This document shows, one piece after another, positions 24,795 through 33,212 of a DNA stretch of 64,000 nt; position 1 is the stretch's first letter, and each line of letters starts with the position of its first letter. The DNA is taken from NCBI GenBank assembly GCA_040219735.1, contig JAVJRX010000076.1; one strand, 5' to 3'. A program made the translations under genes and the position numbers. The notes below the pieces were generated by a model. It worked only from the letters and a program-made list of their open reading frames with translations. It was not told where the DNA came from and did not search any database. The DNA is from Coleofasciculus sp040219735. Lineage in GTDB: Bacteria; Cyanobacteriota; Cyanobacteriia; Cyanobacteriales; Coleofasciculaceae.

Positions 24795-25121
24795 ATGTCA
24801 GATATATTAATTGTGATTCGCAATGAGGCAGGAGTCGCCATGACCTCAATTGACGGTGTAGCAGTTATCGCACTTGTCAAAAAAGACGGACTGATTTACG
24901 ACGAACAGTCTGTCAATCTTCGGTTTGCTGATGCTCATTTCTATAACTTGCCATTAGGCAACTATATAGCTGTTGCCAAACATCCAGCACTAAATCCACC
25001 TGAAGCCGAACAGGAAGTGGAACTCTTAGCTAGAGAACTTTTAGAAGTACGATATATTTATTCAGAAGCCGAGCGTCAATTTTTGAGAATCCAAGTCACA
25101 TCACATAGCCTGGATGGTTAA
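24795..25121 (+). CDS. Hypothetical protein (108 aa)
   Basis: The protein begins MSDILIVIRNEAGVAMTSIDGVAVIALVKKDGLIYDEQSV. It has a beta-sandwich-like pattern with FYNLPLGNYIAVAKHPALNPPEAEQEVEL, resembling carboxypeptidase-regulatory or transthyretin-like folds. The end, YIYSEAERQFLRIQ, is helical. Its last 8 bases overlap the next gene. I recognise no family; position after a toxin remnant hints at accessory DNA. Confidence 0.6.
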   Translation: MSDILIVIRNEAGVAMTSIDGVAVIALVKKDGLIYDEQSVNLRFADAHFYNLPLGNYIAVAKHPALNPPEAEQEVELLARELLEVRYIYSEAERQFLRIQVTSHSLDG

Positions 25122-25320
25122 ACCGATGAAATACGCGATCGATTCAGAATCTATCGAAGCCTATAGAACAAGAGTTTTTACCCTCTCCCAAGAACTGCGT
25201 CGGGAGAATGACCCATCAATTCGAGCCGTGACTGCACTGTATCTAGCAGAAGCTGCAACTACGCTAGCGCGAATGGAAGTCCTAGAAGCAAAAAAATTAG
25301 CTGCGAACAAAGCGAGTTGA
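25114..25320 (+). CDS. Hypothetical protein (68 aa)
   Basis: This short, helical, acidic protein (ESIEAYRTRVFTLSQELRRENDPSIRAVTALYLAEAATTLAR) overlaps the previous gene by 8 bases and is likely co-translated with it. An internal ATG at 25126 is an alternative start. Function is unknown. Confidence 0.6.
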   Translation: MVKPMKYAIDSESIEAYRTRVFTLSQELRRENDPSIRAVTALYLAEAATTLARMEVLEAKKLAANKAS

Positions 25321-25413
25321 GAAGGTGCGATCGCGTTTGGGGATGGGTGAGGCTTGCGATCGCGTCTGTCCTTTTCCCCAGATACACGATACTACTCGCA
25401 ATTAACAATTAAA

Positions 25414-25487
25414 TGGACACAACTGGACTCGAACCAGTGACCCCCACGATGTCAACGTGGTGCTCTAACCAACTGAGCTATGCGTCC
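25414..25487 (-). tRNA. tRNA-Val (GAC)
   Basis: Read on the minus strand, GGACGCA pairs with TGTGTCC to form the acceptor stem. TAGCTCAGTTGGTTAGAGCA is the D-arm. The anticodon stem CCACG/CGTGG holds loop TTGACAT with anticodon GAC (valine, GUC/GUU codons). GGTTCGAGTCC is the T-arm. The discriminator is A and CCA is not encoded. Length is 74 bases, without an intron. Confidence 0.97.
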
Positions 25488-25676
25488 GAACCAAACAGTA
25501 TCTTAATGTAGCACGACTATTAGAAAAGTGGCAAGCAAGTCAGATCAAGCCAAAATAGTTTTTCTCTCCCCGCCCCCCTGCACTTGTACCCCTCCCCCAC
25601 CTTTTTGCGAGCTAATAGTCCTAACTGTCGCTGGTTTTGCTAAAATACCTAGGTTGTTCAGCTTAAACCAGCATCT

Positions 25677-26180
25677 TTGAATCAATCAGTAGAAATCTCC
25701 GGTGTAGATACCTTAGCGCAAGAACTTGCGACAATCCAGCAAACGGGTTCTAAGCGGATTGCCCTGTTAGGATCGCGTCATGTACCCATTACCCATCAAC
25801 ATCTGATCGAGATGATGAGTTATGCCTTGGTTCTAGCTGGCAATCGTCTGATGACCTCTGGCGCCACAGGTACGAACTCAGCCGCGATTCGCGGTGCAAT
25901 GCGTGCTGACGCTAATTTGCTGACGGTCATTTTACCCCAAAGCTTAGAACGTCAGCCACGGGAGTCGCAAGTTCAACTCCAACAAGTCATGCACTTAGTA
26001 GAAAACCCAGAAAATGATCATCTGTCTCTGGCAGAAGCTAGTGCGTTGTGTAACTCCGAAATCATTTCCCGATGTCAACAGCTTATCTGCTTCGCCTTTC
26101 ATGACAGCAAAACCTTGCTGAAAACCTGTGAGGAGGCAGAAGAACAACGCAAGGTTGTGACAATTTTCTATTTTGATTAA
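25677..26180 (+). CDS. DprA/LOG-like Rossmann-fold protein
   Basis: The 167-residue protein has KRIALLGSRHVPITHQHLIEMMSYALVLAGNRLMTSGATGTNSAAIRGAMRADANLLTVILPQSL. That is the GSR-...-SGG/TSGA nucleotide-binding pattern of the DprA (Smf) Rossmann domain. It lacks the flanking domains of full DprA. Similar stand-alone proteins occur across cyanobacteria. Start is TTG 25677 in this reading; no ATG lies before the conserved part. The role in DNA uptake or recombination is uncertain. Confidence 0.75.
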   Translation: MNQSVEISGVDTLAQELATIQQTGSKRIALLGSRHVPITHQHLIEMMSYALVLAGNRLMTSGATGTNSAAIRGAMRADANLLTVILPQSLERQPRESQVQLQQVMHLVENPENDHLSLAEASALCNSEIISRCQQLICFAFHDSKTLLKTCEEAEEQRKVVTIFYFD

Positions 26181-26222
26181 GCACAAGCACGTCCTGTACC
26201 CGATGCGATAGGTCGATATGAT

Positions 26223-26924
26223 TCATCGTCCTAAATCATGTAAAGCATGAATAGCTGCTTGACACTTCTGGGTCACTACGGCTAAATCAGGTCGTTTCGT
26301 CGAAGCCGGGGGGTCAATGGGTTGACCAATTCGCACGGTTACAGGTACAGGACGCGGTATCGGTGAACCTTTTGGGAAAATGGTATGAGTCCCCCATAAA
26401 CTTACGGGCAGTAGAGGGGCGTTTACTTTAGCTGCAATTAAGGCAGCACCAAGCTTGGGTTCAGGAATACGACCATCCGGCGTGCGCGTTCCTTGTAAAA
26501 ATACACCCACAGCCCACCCCTGTGATAAACACTCAATCGCCGCACGAATGGCACTCCGGTCTGCTGCACCCCGCTTCACTGGGTAAGCGCCATACAACTG
26601 AATGGCTTGCTTGAGTCCTGGTACGCGAAATAATTCCTCTTTTGCCATAAATGCCACCGGACGCCGCACACAATTGGACACAATGGGCGGGTCAAAGTCA
26701 CTGGCGTGGTTACTGACGACAACCAGTGGACCATCCATCGGCACATGTTCAGCACCATGAATGTGACCTCGTAGGTAAATGTTAAGCACTGGGCTGACTA
26801 CCGACCATTTGAAGGCGTGGTAGAGGATTAGGCTAGCAAAGGGTTCGCGGTTTCTAGTCACAGAACATCTTAAACATAATCCCCCCTGATGGGGCTGTTG
26901 TATTAGACTATCAGTTGGAGACAA
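26223..26924 (-). CDS. plsC: 1-acyl-sn-glycerol-3-phosphate acyltransferase
   Basis: VVVSNHASDFDPPIV is the catalytic NHxxxxD motif, and FLQGTRTPDGRIPEPKLGAALIA corresponds to the second conserved block (EGTRS-like). A hydrophobic stretch near residue 35 likely anchors it to the membrane. It adds the second acyl chain in phosphatidic acid synthesis. It lies downstream of fabD on the same strand, as often in cyanobacteria, but with a 311-base gap containing a coding remnant. Confidence 0.9.
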   Translation of the reverse strand: MSPTDSLIQQPHQGGLCLRCSVTRNREPFASLILYHAFKWSVVSPVLNIYLRGHIHGAEHVPMDGPLVVVSNHASDFDPPIVSNCVRRPVAFMAKEELFRVPGLKQAIQLYGAYPVKRGAADRSAIRAAIECLSQGWAVGVFLQGTRTPDGRIPEPKLGAALIAAKVNAPLLPVSLWGTHTIFPKGSPIPRPVPVTVRIGQPIDPPASTKRPDLAVVTQKCQAAIHALHDLGR

Positions 26925-26955
26925 CCAATTTGAGGATTTTGTCGGGTTTCATACT

Positions 26956-27147
26956 TTACTTTACCTGTGTTGACTTCGAGATTGGGGTGGGTTTAGCCAT
27001 GAGAGTACTTCTGCGATCGCGTAACGCAGCGATCGCGGCTTCCCAGGTGAAGGTGAACGACTGAAACGAATCTGGTGTGATCTGATCATAGTCGAGGGCG
27101 TTGACGACACTCTCAAACTTGCTAAACAAATGATGTCGAATAATGTC
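26956..27147 (-). pseudogene. Possible coding remnant between fabD and plsC
   Basis: After a stop at 27150-27148 the minus strand is open for 63 codons, reading RHHLFSKFESVVNALDYDQ, then FTFTWEAAIAALRDR, and ending in TAA at 26958-26956. No ATG precedes the protein-like part; ATT 27141 is the nearest possible start. The amino-acid makeup looks genuinely coding. It may be the tail of a gene lost from the fab cluster or a short gene with a non-standard start. Confidence 0.35.
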
Positions 27148-27235
27148 CTAACATATCCCCGTAGTGCGATATAACAGGGAAATGGAAAATATATAACCTA
27201 CAGTAGATTCCTGAGGTTAACGATAGGTTAATAGG

Positions 27236-28117
27236 TTAACCGGGCAAATCTGATAAGCTACCTATATTTTCCAAGACTATATCCCGACACATCCGTTTAA
27301 TCAAACCCGTGAGAACTTTCCCAGGACCAATTTCTAACACCTTCTCAATCCCTTCCTCTGACAGGTGTAAGGAAATTTCTCGCCAGCGCACACTTCCCGT
27401 CATTTGACGTTGGAGGCGTTCCTTGAGGACAGCCGCTTCTGTGGCGGGTATGGGTTCTACATTGGAAAAAACAGGAATTTTAGCATCAGCAAAGGGAACA
27501 GACTCCAACACCGTCTGAAACTCGGCGGCGGCTGATGCCATGAACGGTGAGTGAAACGCCCCAGAGACATTTAACCGCACCACTCGCTTAGCTTTAACCT
27601 GACTCAATACCGCTTCCACGGCATCGGGGGTTCCGGAAATCACGACTTGCGTCGGACTATTATCATTGGCTAATACCACATCATCATGCTGCTGGATTTG
27701 TTGGTCAAGCTGTTCCTGGTTAAATCCAATTAAAGCCGCCATCATGCCCCCTGATGCACTATCCATCAGTTCCGCACGACGTTTGACCAGATTTAACCCC
27801 GCCTCAAAGTCGAAAACACCAGCCATGTAGAGTGCCACATATTCGCCCAAACTGTGACCCGCGACAAGGTTCGGTTGATGTCCTTGTTCTTGGATGATGT
27901 CAGCTAAGATGCTTTCGATGACATAGAGACAGGGTTGAGTATACAGAGTGCGAGACAGTTTCTCTTCAGAACTTTGGCACAGTTCTAGTACGTCCCAGCC
28001 TAAAATTTGCTGGGCTTGTGTGAATTTAGCTTGAGCAATGGGTAAATCGGCTAAATCCGCTCCCATACCGACAGCTTGAGAACCCTGTCCGGGAAACACC
28101 CATGCGGTTTTAGTCAT
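27236..28117 (-). CDS. fabD: Malonyl-CoA:ACP transacylase
   Basis: WVFPGQGSQAVGMGADL opens the protein. The active-site serine lies in VAGHSLGEYVALYMAG, and VSGAFHSPFMASAA contains the catalytic histidine. VEIGPGKVLTGLIKR lies near the end. At 293 residues it is the standard length. It loads malonyl groups on acyl carrier protein for fatty-acid synthesis. The IS200/IS605 element begins 36 bases upstream of its ATG, so the original promoter or an upstream fabH has been displaced. Confidence 0.96.
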   Translation of the reverse strand: MTKTAWVFPGQGSQAVGMGADLADLPIAQAKFTQAQQILGWDVLELCQSSEEKLSRTLYTQPCLYVIESILADIIQEQGHQPNLVAGHSLGEYVALYMAGVFDFEAGLNLVKRRAELMDSASGGMMAALIGFNQEQLDQQIQQHDDVVLANDNSPTQVVISGTPDAVEAVLSQVKAKRVVRLNVSGAFHSPFMASAAAEFQTVLESVPFADAKIPVFSNVEPIPATEAAVLKERLQRQMTGSVRWREISLHLSEEGIEKVLEIGPGKVLTGLIKRMCRDIVLENIGSLSDLPG

Positions 28118-28231
28118 TTGTTATGCCTTAACGTTGATCAGGGTATTCATCAAAACTCCTCCGCTGCGGGAAACCCCGTGTCTTCAGACCGGGGAGGAAC
28201 GCACGGCAGCGGTTTTAAGCGCTTGTCGCTT

Positions 28232-28636
28232 TTAACCATGATGGGGGTCGTTGATGTATCTTTGAATGGTTGCTGCACTGACGTTACCTGCGGTTGAAAA
28301 GAAATAGCTATTTGTCCACAAAGAAGGAAGTTTCTTGAGTTCTGGAAACTCCTTTCTGAGATAGTTGGCACTCCGTCCCTTGAAAGCTTTTGCTACTTGG
28401 TAGATCGCATCTGTTGGATGAATCTCAACAAACAAGTGAACAGGGTCTGGCGCGACCTCAAGCGATCTAATGTGCCAACCTTTTTCTGTAGCTAATTCGC
28501 TGAATATCTCAAATATTCTATCACGAATCCTGGATGGTAGCACTTTCTTGCGCCGCTTAGGTATCCAGAGAAGGTGAACCACACACAATCCGATAGCGTG
28601 GTAGTAGTGCCTATACTCGTATGCATTTTTTCGCAT
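28232..28636 (-). CDS. tnpA: IS200/IS605 TnpA, Y1 transposase
   Basis: At 134 residues it has typical TnpA length. HAIGLCVVHLLWIPKRRKKVL gives the N-terminal strand, and PDPVHLFVEIHP is the HUH-type metal-binding motif (second position occupied as V/F variants allow). TNSYFFSTAGNVSAATIQRYI contains the probable catalytic tyrosine (IQRYI). It performs single-strand transfer of the element. The frame appears intact, so tnpA could still be active although tnpB is not. Confidence 0.92.
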   Translation of the reverse strand: MRKNAYEYRHYYHAIGLCVVHLLWIPKRRKKVLPSRIRDRIFEIFSELATEKGWHIRSLEVAPDPVHLFVEIHPTDAIYQVAKAFKGRSANYLRKEFPELKKLPSLWTNSYFFSTAGNVSAATIQRYINDPHHG

Positions 28637-28703
28637 TTATTTCCAGATTGACTGTTGTTACCATTGTAGATTACAATAGAGCAATCAACACCCCAGTCAA
28701 ATT

Positions 28704-30030
28704 ATGGCTAAAAACAAAAAGCCTAGGGGTGTACAGCAAATGCTGTTACATCCCAGCAAAGAAACAAAAGCGATTTTAGAGTATCTGTGTGAGCAATCAG
28801 GAAAACTCTACAACATGGGTGTGTACTTTGCCCGTCAGACATTTTTCAAAACAGGCAAAATCCTAACTGGAAAGTTCGACTTGATTTACGAACCCAGCAT
28901 AGGAAAGAGTCAAATCGCCCAGTCTCTACCTTCAACACCAGCACAACAAACACTATTAGGTGTCGCTGAAGCGTTCAAATCCTACAAGGGATTGCGTAAG
29001 CTTTGGTTTAAAGGGCAATTACCGAATAAACCCAAGCCACCCGCTTATCTAAAAGGGTCAAAGCTATTCAAGGTAGCTTATCCCAATTCAGGAGGGCAAA
29101 AGCCTAAGCTGATTGATGGTCAACTTCAGTTTTCACGCTTGTTTAACCGTTAGGCGTTGGTTTGACCTTGACAGCTTCAGGCTGCCTGTTCCAAGTAACC
29201 TTGATATTGCCAAGGTCAAAGAATGGACGATTTTGCCTAAAAATGGTGTTTTCTACCTAGAAGCTTCCTACGAAGTACCCAAACAGGAAACATTCGTAGG
29301 TATTGATGACCAAGCATTAGCGATTGACCTGGGTACAGCCGATAATCTAGCTGCTTGTGTTGATACTTTGGGCAACTCTTTCCTGATTGATGCCCGTGCC
29401 ATGAAAGCATTTAATCAGTATTGGAATAAGCAGGTATCTACCACAAAGGAAGGAAAGCCGCAAGGATACTGGGATGCCTTTCTTGACCGAGTAACCCGCA
29501 AGCACAATCACCGGATGAGGGACGGTATTAACAAGGCGGCAAGATTAATTGTTAACCATTGCCTTAAATACGGCATAAGCACGATTGTTCTGGGGTGGAA
29601 CGAAAGCTTCAAGGACAACGCCAATATGGGTAGGTTGAACAATCAGAAATTTGTTCAAATGCCCTTGGGTAAGCTTAAAGACCGATTGCAGCAATTGTGT
29701 GAAATTTACGGTATCCAGATGGTAATCACCGAAGAAGCCTACACGAGCAAGGCTAGCTACCTTGATGGAGACTCCCTGCCTAAGTTTGGTGAAAAGCCAG
29801 ATGGGTAGAAAGCATCAGGAAGACGAATAAAGCGTGGTTTGTATCGTAGTTGCGATGTTTCAATTGTAAATGCCGATTTAAACGGCAGTGCCAATATTTT
29901 AAGAAAAGAAGCCAGAAAGTTAGGCATCGACTTAAACCGACTGGGTAGACGGTGTTTGACGACCGTAGCGAGAGTCAGATTTTGGACATTGCCACAATCT
30001 ACTTTGTCAGCAGAATCCCCGCGTCTTTAG
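28704..30030 (+). pseudogene. tnpB: TnpB, RuvC-like RNA-guided nuclease gene, inactivated
   Basis: The first frame (28704-29153) and the second (from about 29140) join through a frameshift. A TAG at 29806-29808 sits where relatives have a tryptophan or similar codon, in PDG*KASGRRIKRGLYRS. The RuvC residues are all recognisable across the breaks: AIDLGTADNLA (D), ITEEAYTSKASYLDGD (E) and VNADLNGSANILRK (D). The C-terminal zinc ribbon cysteines are not evident. The 3' end with hairpin 30017-30037 would be the source of the guide (omega/right-end) RNA. At least two lesions make it a pseudogene unless recoded. Confidence 0.88.
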
Positions 30031-30094
30031 ACCGGGGAGCGTCAATATCTCAGCAGATATGTACCGAATGCATCATGACAACATTTCAGATAAT

Positions 30095-30493
30095 CTATTC
30101 GTCAATTCGATATCTAATCAATTTAGTAATGTCGTTTGGTAACAGACCTAATTCTTGAGCGATCGCCCTTTCCACTGCTACAAACTCAGTCACTGGAAAC
30201 TTAAATTCCATTTCCTCCAGGGAAGAGCCAACAGTGCGGATGCTGACTTCAGTTAATTGAGTCTGTCGATTGATTTCTGCATCGATTGACACAATCGTTA
30301 GGTTGAAAGAGAGTTGGACTTGATATTGTCCTTGTGCTTGCAGTTGAGCGGTTGTTGAGTGGGTTTGACTCAAAACACGCTGATCAATCCATCCTGTCAT
30401 AACCCAAAAGGCTGTCCCGACGAATGGGAGTAACAGACCAATCTTCCAGCCTAGTTTTAACCAATCAGCAGTCCAACGAGGAGGCATAGCCAA
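30095..30493 (-). CDS. Hypothetical membrane-anchored protein (132 aa)
   Basis: One hydrophobic helix (IGLLLPFVGTAFWVMTGWI, residues ~17-35) is followed by an exported-type domain. That domain has beta strands QVQLSFNLTIVSIDAEI and EVSIRTVGSSLEEMEFKFP and a helical end, VERAIAQELGLLPNDITKLIRYRID. I recognise no family. It is divergent from the rppA-like gene 62 bases away and could share its promoter region. Confidence 0.65.
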   Translation of the reverse strand: MAMPPRWTADWLKLGWKIGLLLPFVGTAFWVMTGWIDQRVLSQTHSTTAQLQAQGQYQVQLSFNLTIVSIDAEINRQTQLTEVSIRTVGSSLEEMEFKFPVTEFVAVERAIAQELGLLPNDITKLIRYRIDE

Positions 30494-30555
30494 CCACAGT
30501 ACAATGAGAACTCCTGACTATTCTAAACACTAATCAGCTTTAACTGTACACTGAT

Positions 30556-31242
30556 ATGAAGATTTTGTTAGTCGAGGATGACCTAATTCAACTAGAACCT
30601 CTAAAAACAGCACTGACTAAATCTGGGCATGGGGTTGATGCCGTGCCGGATGGAGAAACAGCACAGAAGCTGATTACCGAACGGAGTTACGACTTGCTCA
30701 TCCTTGACTGGATGTTGCCCAAGGTGAGCGGTATTCAGTTGTGTCAGCAGTATCGCCAGTTGGGCAAGAGTGCGCCTGTTCTCTTTTTGACGGCAAAAGA
30801 TACCATTCAAGACAAAATTATTGGGCTAGATGTGGGAGCCGATGATTATCTGGTCAAACCCGTTAATTTGACGGAATTGTTGGCACGGGTACGGGCATTA
30901 GGACGGCGATTGCCCCTCTGGCAAGGAGATATCTTAACACTGAAGGATTTGCAATTGCACTTGACAACCCTCATTCTGAAGCGACAGAACCAGGAGATTC
31001 AACTTTCAGGACGAGAATTTCAGCTGATGGAATATCTCATGCGTCATCCCCGTCAGATCTTATCTCGTGACCAAATTGAACAGGCATTGTGGGAATGGGA
31101 TAGGATACCGGAAAGTAAAGCGGTAACGATTTTGATTCATCGGTTGCGTCAGCGATTGCAGGCAGTAGGAGCAGAGGATTGGCTACAGACCGTGTATGGT
31201 ATGGGATATTGCCTTAGCACTCCAGAACCGTCAAAACCGTGA
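30556..31242 (+). CDS. rppA: OmpR-type response regulator, RppA-like
   Basis: The receiver domain has LLVEDD, the phospho-acceptor in LLILDWMLPKVSG and VLFLTAKD, with the lysine in DDYLVKPVNL. A winged-helix output domain follows (ILSRDQIEQALWEWDR... YGMGYCL). Sequence and the DWML/ALWEWD details match RppA/NrsR of Synechocystis, which answers redox state or nickel. It ends immediately before the sensor kinase ATG (TGAATG), forming a two-gene operon. The signal in this organism cannot be read from sequence. Confidence 0.88.
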   Translation: MKILLVEDDLIQLEPLKTALTKSGHGVDAVPDGETAQKLITERSYDLLILDWMLPKVSGIQLCQQYRQLGKSAPVLFLTAKDTIQDKIIGLDVGADDYLVKPVNLTELLARVRALGRRLPLWQGDILTLKDLQLHLTTLILKRQNQEIQLSGREFQLMEYLMRHPRQILSRDQIEQALWEWDRIPESKAVTILIHRLRQRLQAVGAEDWLQTVYGMGYCLSTPEPSKP

Positions 31243-32535
31243 ATGGGTTGGATTTTGATTGTCATGTTTAACCGCAGTCGTAGCAATTTAGCCACCTGGT
31301 TTACGCTCTCAATGGGAAGTATTCTGGTCATCTTTGCCGGAATCCTGTATTGGCGGGAAGCCCGCGATCGCATGCATAGTTTTGATCAAATCCTCTACAA
31401 CACCAGCCGGATCATGGCAGCCGGTGTAGAAGACTATATCTATGAAGGACAGCAGCACACTGATTTAGAGAATGTTCCTGTCTTAGGCAGCGATACGTTA
31501 CCCCTTAGCACTGACTTGTTTTTTGCCCGCTGGTACACACCACACAAGCAACTGCTTCAGTTTATTGGAGCGGTGCCACCTCAACAGCTAGCAACGCCGT
31601 CTGGTTTTCAAACCTTCACTGTGAATACTCAACTCACCTCTACTCCCATTCAATTACGACAACTCACGCTACCCGTTTATCAAGAAAAACGTTTAATCGG
31701 ATATCTCCAGATTGCGGCTTCACTAGCTCCCTTGGAAGAACCCTTGCAACAACTCCGGTGGTTTTTGGTGGTTGGTGTTCCCCTAGCACTAGGAGTGATC
31801 GCCTTAACGGGTTGGGTTCTGGGCGGTAAAGCCATGGAGCCGATTCGCCAGTCTTATAACCAGCTCCAGCAGTTTACCGCCGATGCGTCTCATGAGTTGC
31901 GGACACCTCTGGCTGGGATCTTAAGCCATGCTCAGGTGGGATTGATGGAACCTGTCGATCCCCAGGAGCAGCATACCCGGCTGCAAATTATTGCACAGGT
32001 GGCTGAGTCGATGAGTTTGCTAGTCAGCCAACTCTTGTTTCTCGCACGTCATCAGGGGAAACTCTCGCCAGATATGCTCAAGACAGTGGATTTGGTGCAG
32101 TTGCTCCACCCGTTGGTTGAGGAACATACCGTTAATGCCACTCAAAACCAACAAACATTTTTAAATGCTTTACCCAAGGAACCTCTGTTGGTGCAAGCCG
32201 AACCCGATCTCCTGCGGCAGGCGATTGTCAATTTACTCAGCAATGCTTGTCGATATACACCAGCAGGCGGCATGATTGAACTTTGTTTGCTGCCTCAATC
32301 TCACTGGGCAGTGATTCAGGTTAGGGATAACGGTATTGGTATTAGCTCACAAGATTTACCTTATATCTTTAATCGCTTCTACCGAGCCGATCGCGTGCGT
32401 TCACGACAAACCGGCGGATTTGGATTGGGGCTGGCGATTGCCCGTCAAATTGTCGAAGCACAGGGTGGAGAACTTACGGTTGTAAGCACGGTTGGCAAGG
32501 GTTCTACCTTTGAAATCAAATTACCTCGGCGATAA
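31243..32535 (+). CDS. rppB: Sensor histidine kinase, RppB-like
   Basis: Two membrane helices (around residues 17-37 and 165-190) enclose a periplasmic sensor loop of ~125 residues. The H-box is DASHELRTPLAGILSHAQVG, the N-box NLLSNACRYTPAGG, with G1 RDNGIGIS and G2 TGGFGLGLAIARQIV, all intact. ATG 31264 is an alternative start. It is co-transcribed with the RppA-like regulator, its evident partner. The periplasmic loop lacks an obvious metal-binding cluster, so a nickel-sensing role is not assured. Confidence 0.9.
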   Translation: MGWILIVMFNRSRSNLATWFTLSMGSILVIFAGILYWREARDRMHSFDQILYNTSRIMAAGVEDYIYEGQQHTDLENVPVLGSDTLPLSTDLFFARWYTPHKQLLQFIGAVPPQQLATPSGFQTFTVNTQLTSTPIQLRQLTLPVYQEKRLIGYLQIAASLAPLEEPLQQLRWFLVVGVPLALGVIALTGWVLGGKAMEPIRQSYNQLQQFTADASHELRTPLAGILSHAQVGLMEPVDPQEQHTRLQIIAQVAESMSLLVSQLLFLARHQGKLSPDMLKTVDLVQLLHPLVEEHTVNATQNQQTFLNALPKEPLLVQAEPDLLRQAIVNLLSNACRYTPAGGMIELCLLPQSHWAVIQVRDNGIGISSQDLPYIFNRFYRADRVRSRQTGGFGLGLAIARQIVEAQGGELTVVSTVGKGSTFEIKLPRR

Positions 32536-32615
32536 AAGGTGCGTTGAAACCTTCATGTTACTTTTTCCTTGCATTCTAGAGATCAGGACAACAACTCTCT
32601 CTAGTCTGGAGATCA

Positions 32616-33035
32616 ATGATGAAGTTTAAATTACTACCCACCCTGGTGTTTGCCTCTGTTGTGACTTTTCCGCTCCTGGCGATCGCGCAAACTGGACTTG
32701 CCTATTTGCAGGGTGCAAATACCGTTACCCTAACGGGAGAAGTCATGGGAGTACAGAGGGATGATGCGATCGCTCAAACTACGATTGCCGATTTGCAGAG
32801 GGCGAATAGCATTATTCTATCTGGAGAAGTCGTGCGAATACAGGGGGACGATTTCATTCTCAATGATGGTACAGGGCAAATTTTAGTCGAGGCAGAATCG
32901 CGCCCCATCCGTCAGGCGAACCTCAACCCGGGCGATCGGGTAACCGTTGCAGGTACATACGATGACGACAACGATTTTGAAGCCTATAGCATTACACCCT
33001 CTGGTGGAGAAGCCATCTACATTTTCGATGACTAA
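32616..33035 (+). CDS. Exported OB-fold-like protein with internal duplication
   Basis: A signal peptide (LLPTLVFASVVTFPLLAIAQ) is followed by ANTVTLTGEVMGVQRDDAIAQT and, 38 residues on, ANSIILSGEVVRIQGDDFIL. The first strand pair of the domain is therefore present twice. The full domain (SGEVVRIQGDDFILNDGTGQILVEAE... NPGDRVTVAGTYDDD) resembles YgiW/BOF-type OB folds. It lies 81 bases after the sensor kinase and is probably in the same regulon. The role may be stress-related binding in the periplasm; ligand unknown. Confidence 0.7.
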   Translation: MMKFKLLPTLVFASVVTFPLLAIAQTGLAYLQGANTVTLTGEVMGVQRDDAIAQTTIADLQRANSIILSGEVVRIQGDDFILNDGTGQILVEAESRPIRQANLNPGDRVTVAGTYDDDNDFEAYSITPSGGEAIYIFDD

Positions 33036-33155
33036 TATCAAATCCGGGTTAATTACCCCCTTTTTGGTCGAGAAAAGGCAAAAGGCAAGAGGCAAAAGTA
33101 CGCCAGTGATCAAGGGGTTTATTGAAGCGAATTTGGTATAAACAATTGGACAGAC

Positions 33156-33190
33156 AATAAAAAAGTGGTACGTTGTTTGGCGTACCACTT
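33156..33190 (-). terminator. Intrinsic terminator of ndhH
   Basis: On the minus strand, AAGTGGTACG, an 8-base loop and CGTACCACTT form a 10-bp stem followed by TTTTTTATT. It lies 23 bases downstream of the ndhH stop. Confidence 0.88.
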
Positions 33191-33212
33191 TCTCTCAATA
33201 TCTGTTGATCAA

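Larger units (their letters stand above)
28154..30045. mobile_element. IS200/IS605-family element, ~1.9 kb
   Basis: It holds divergent tnpA (minus) and tnpB (plus). Matching hairpins CCCCGTGTCTTCAGACCGGGG (28174-28194) and CCCCGCGTCTTTAGACCGGGG (30017-30037) mark both ends. The tetranucleotide TCAA occurs just outside the left hairpin (28150-28153) and just beyond the right one (30042-30045). This fits the target/cleavage-site logic of single-strand Y1 transposition, so the exact ends are inferred. The element separates fabD from its former upstream neighbour. Confidence 0.85.

Noticed and set aside
30556..32535. Assigning nickel sensing (nrsRS) to the two-component pair
   Set aside because: The proteins resemble RppA/RppB, but no nickel export genes lie nearby and the sensor loop has no clear metal ligands.
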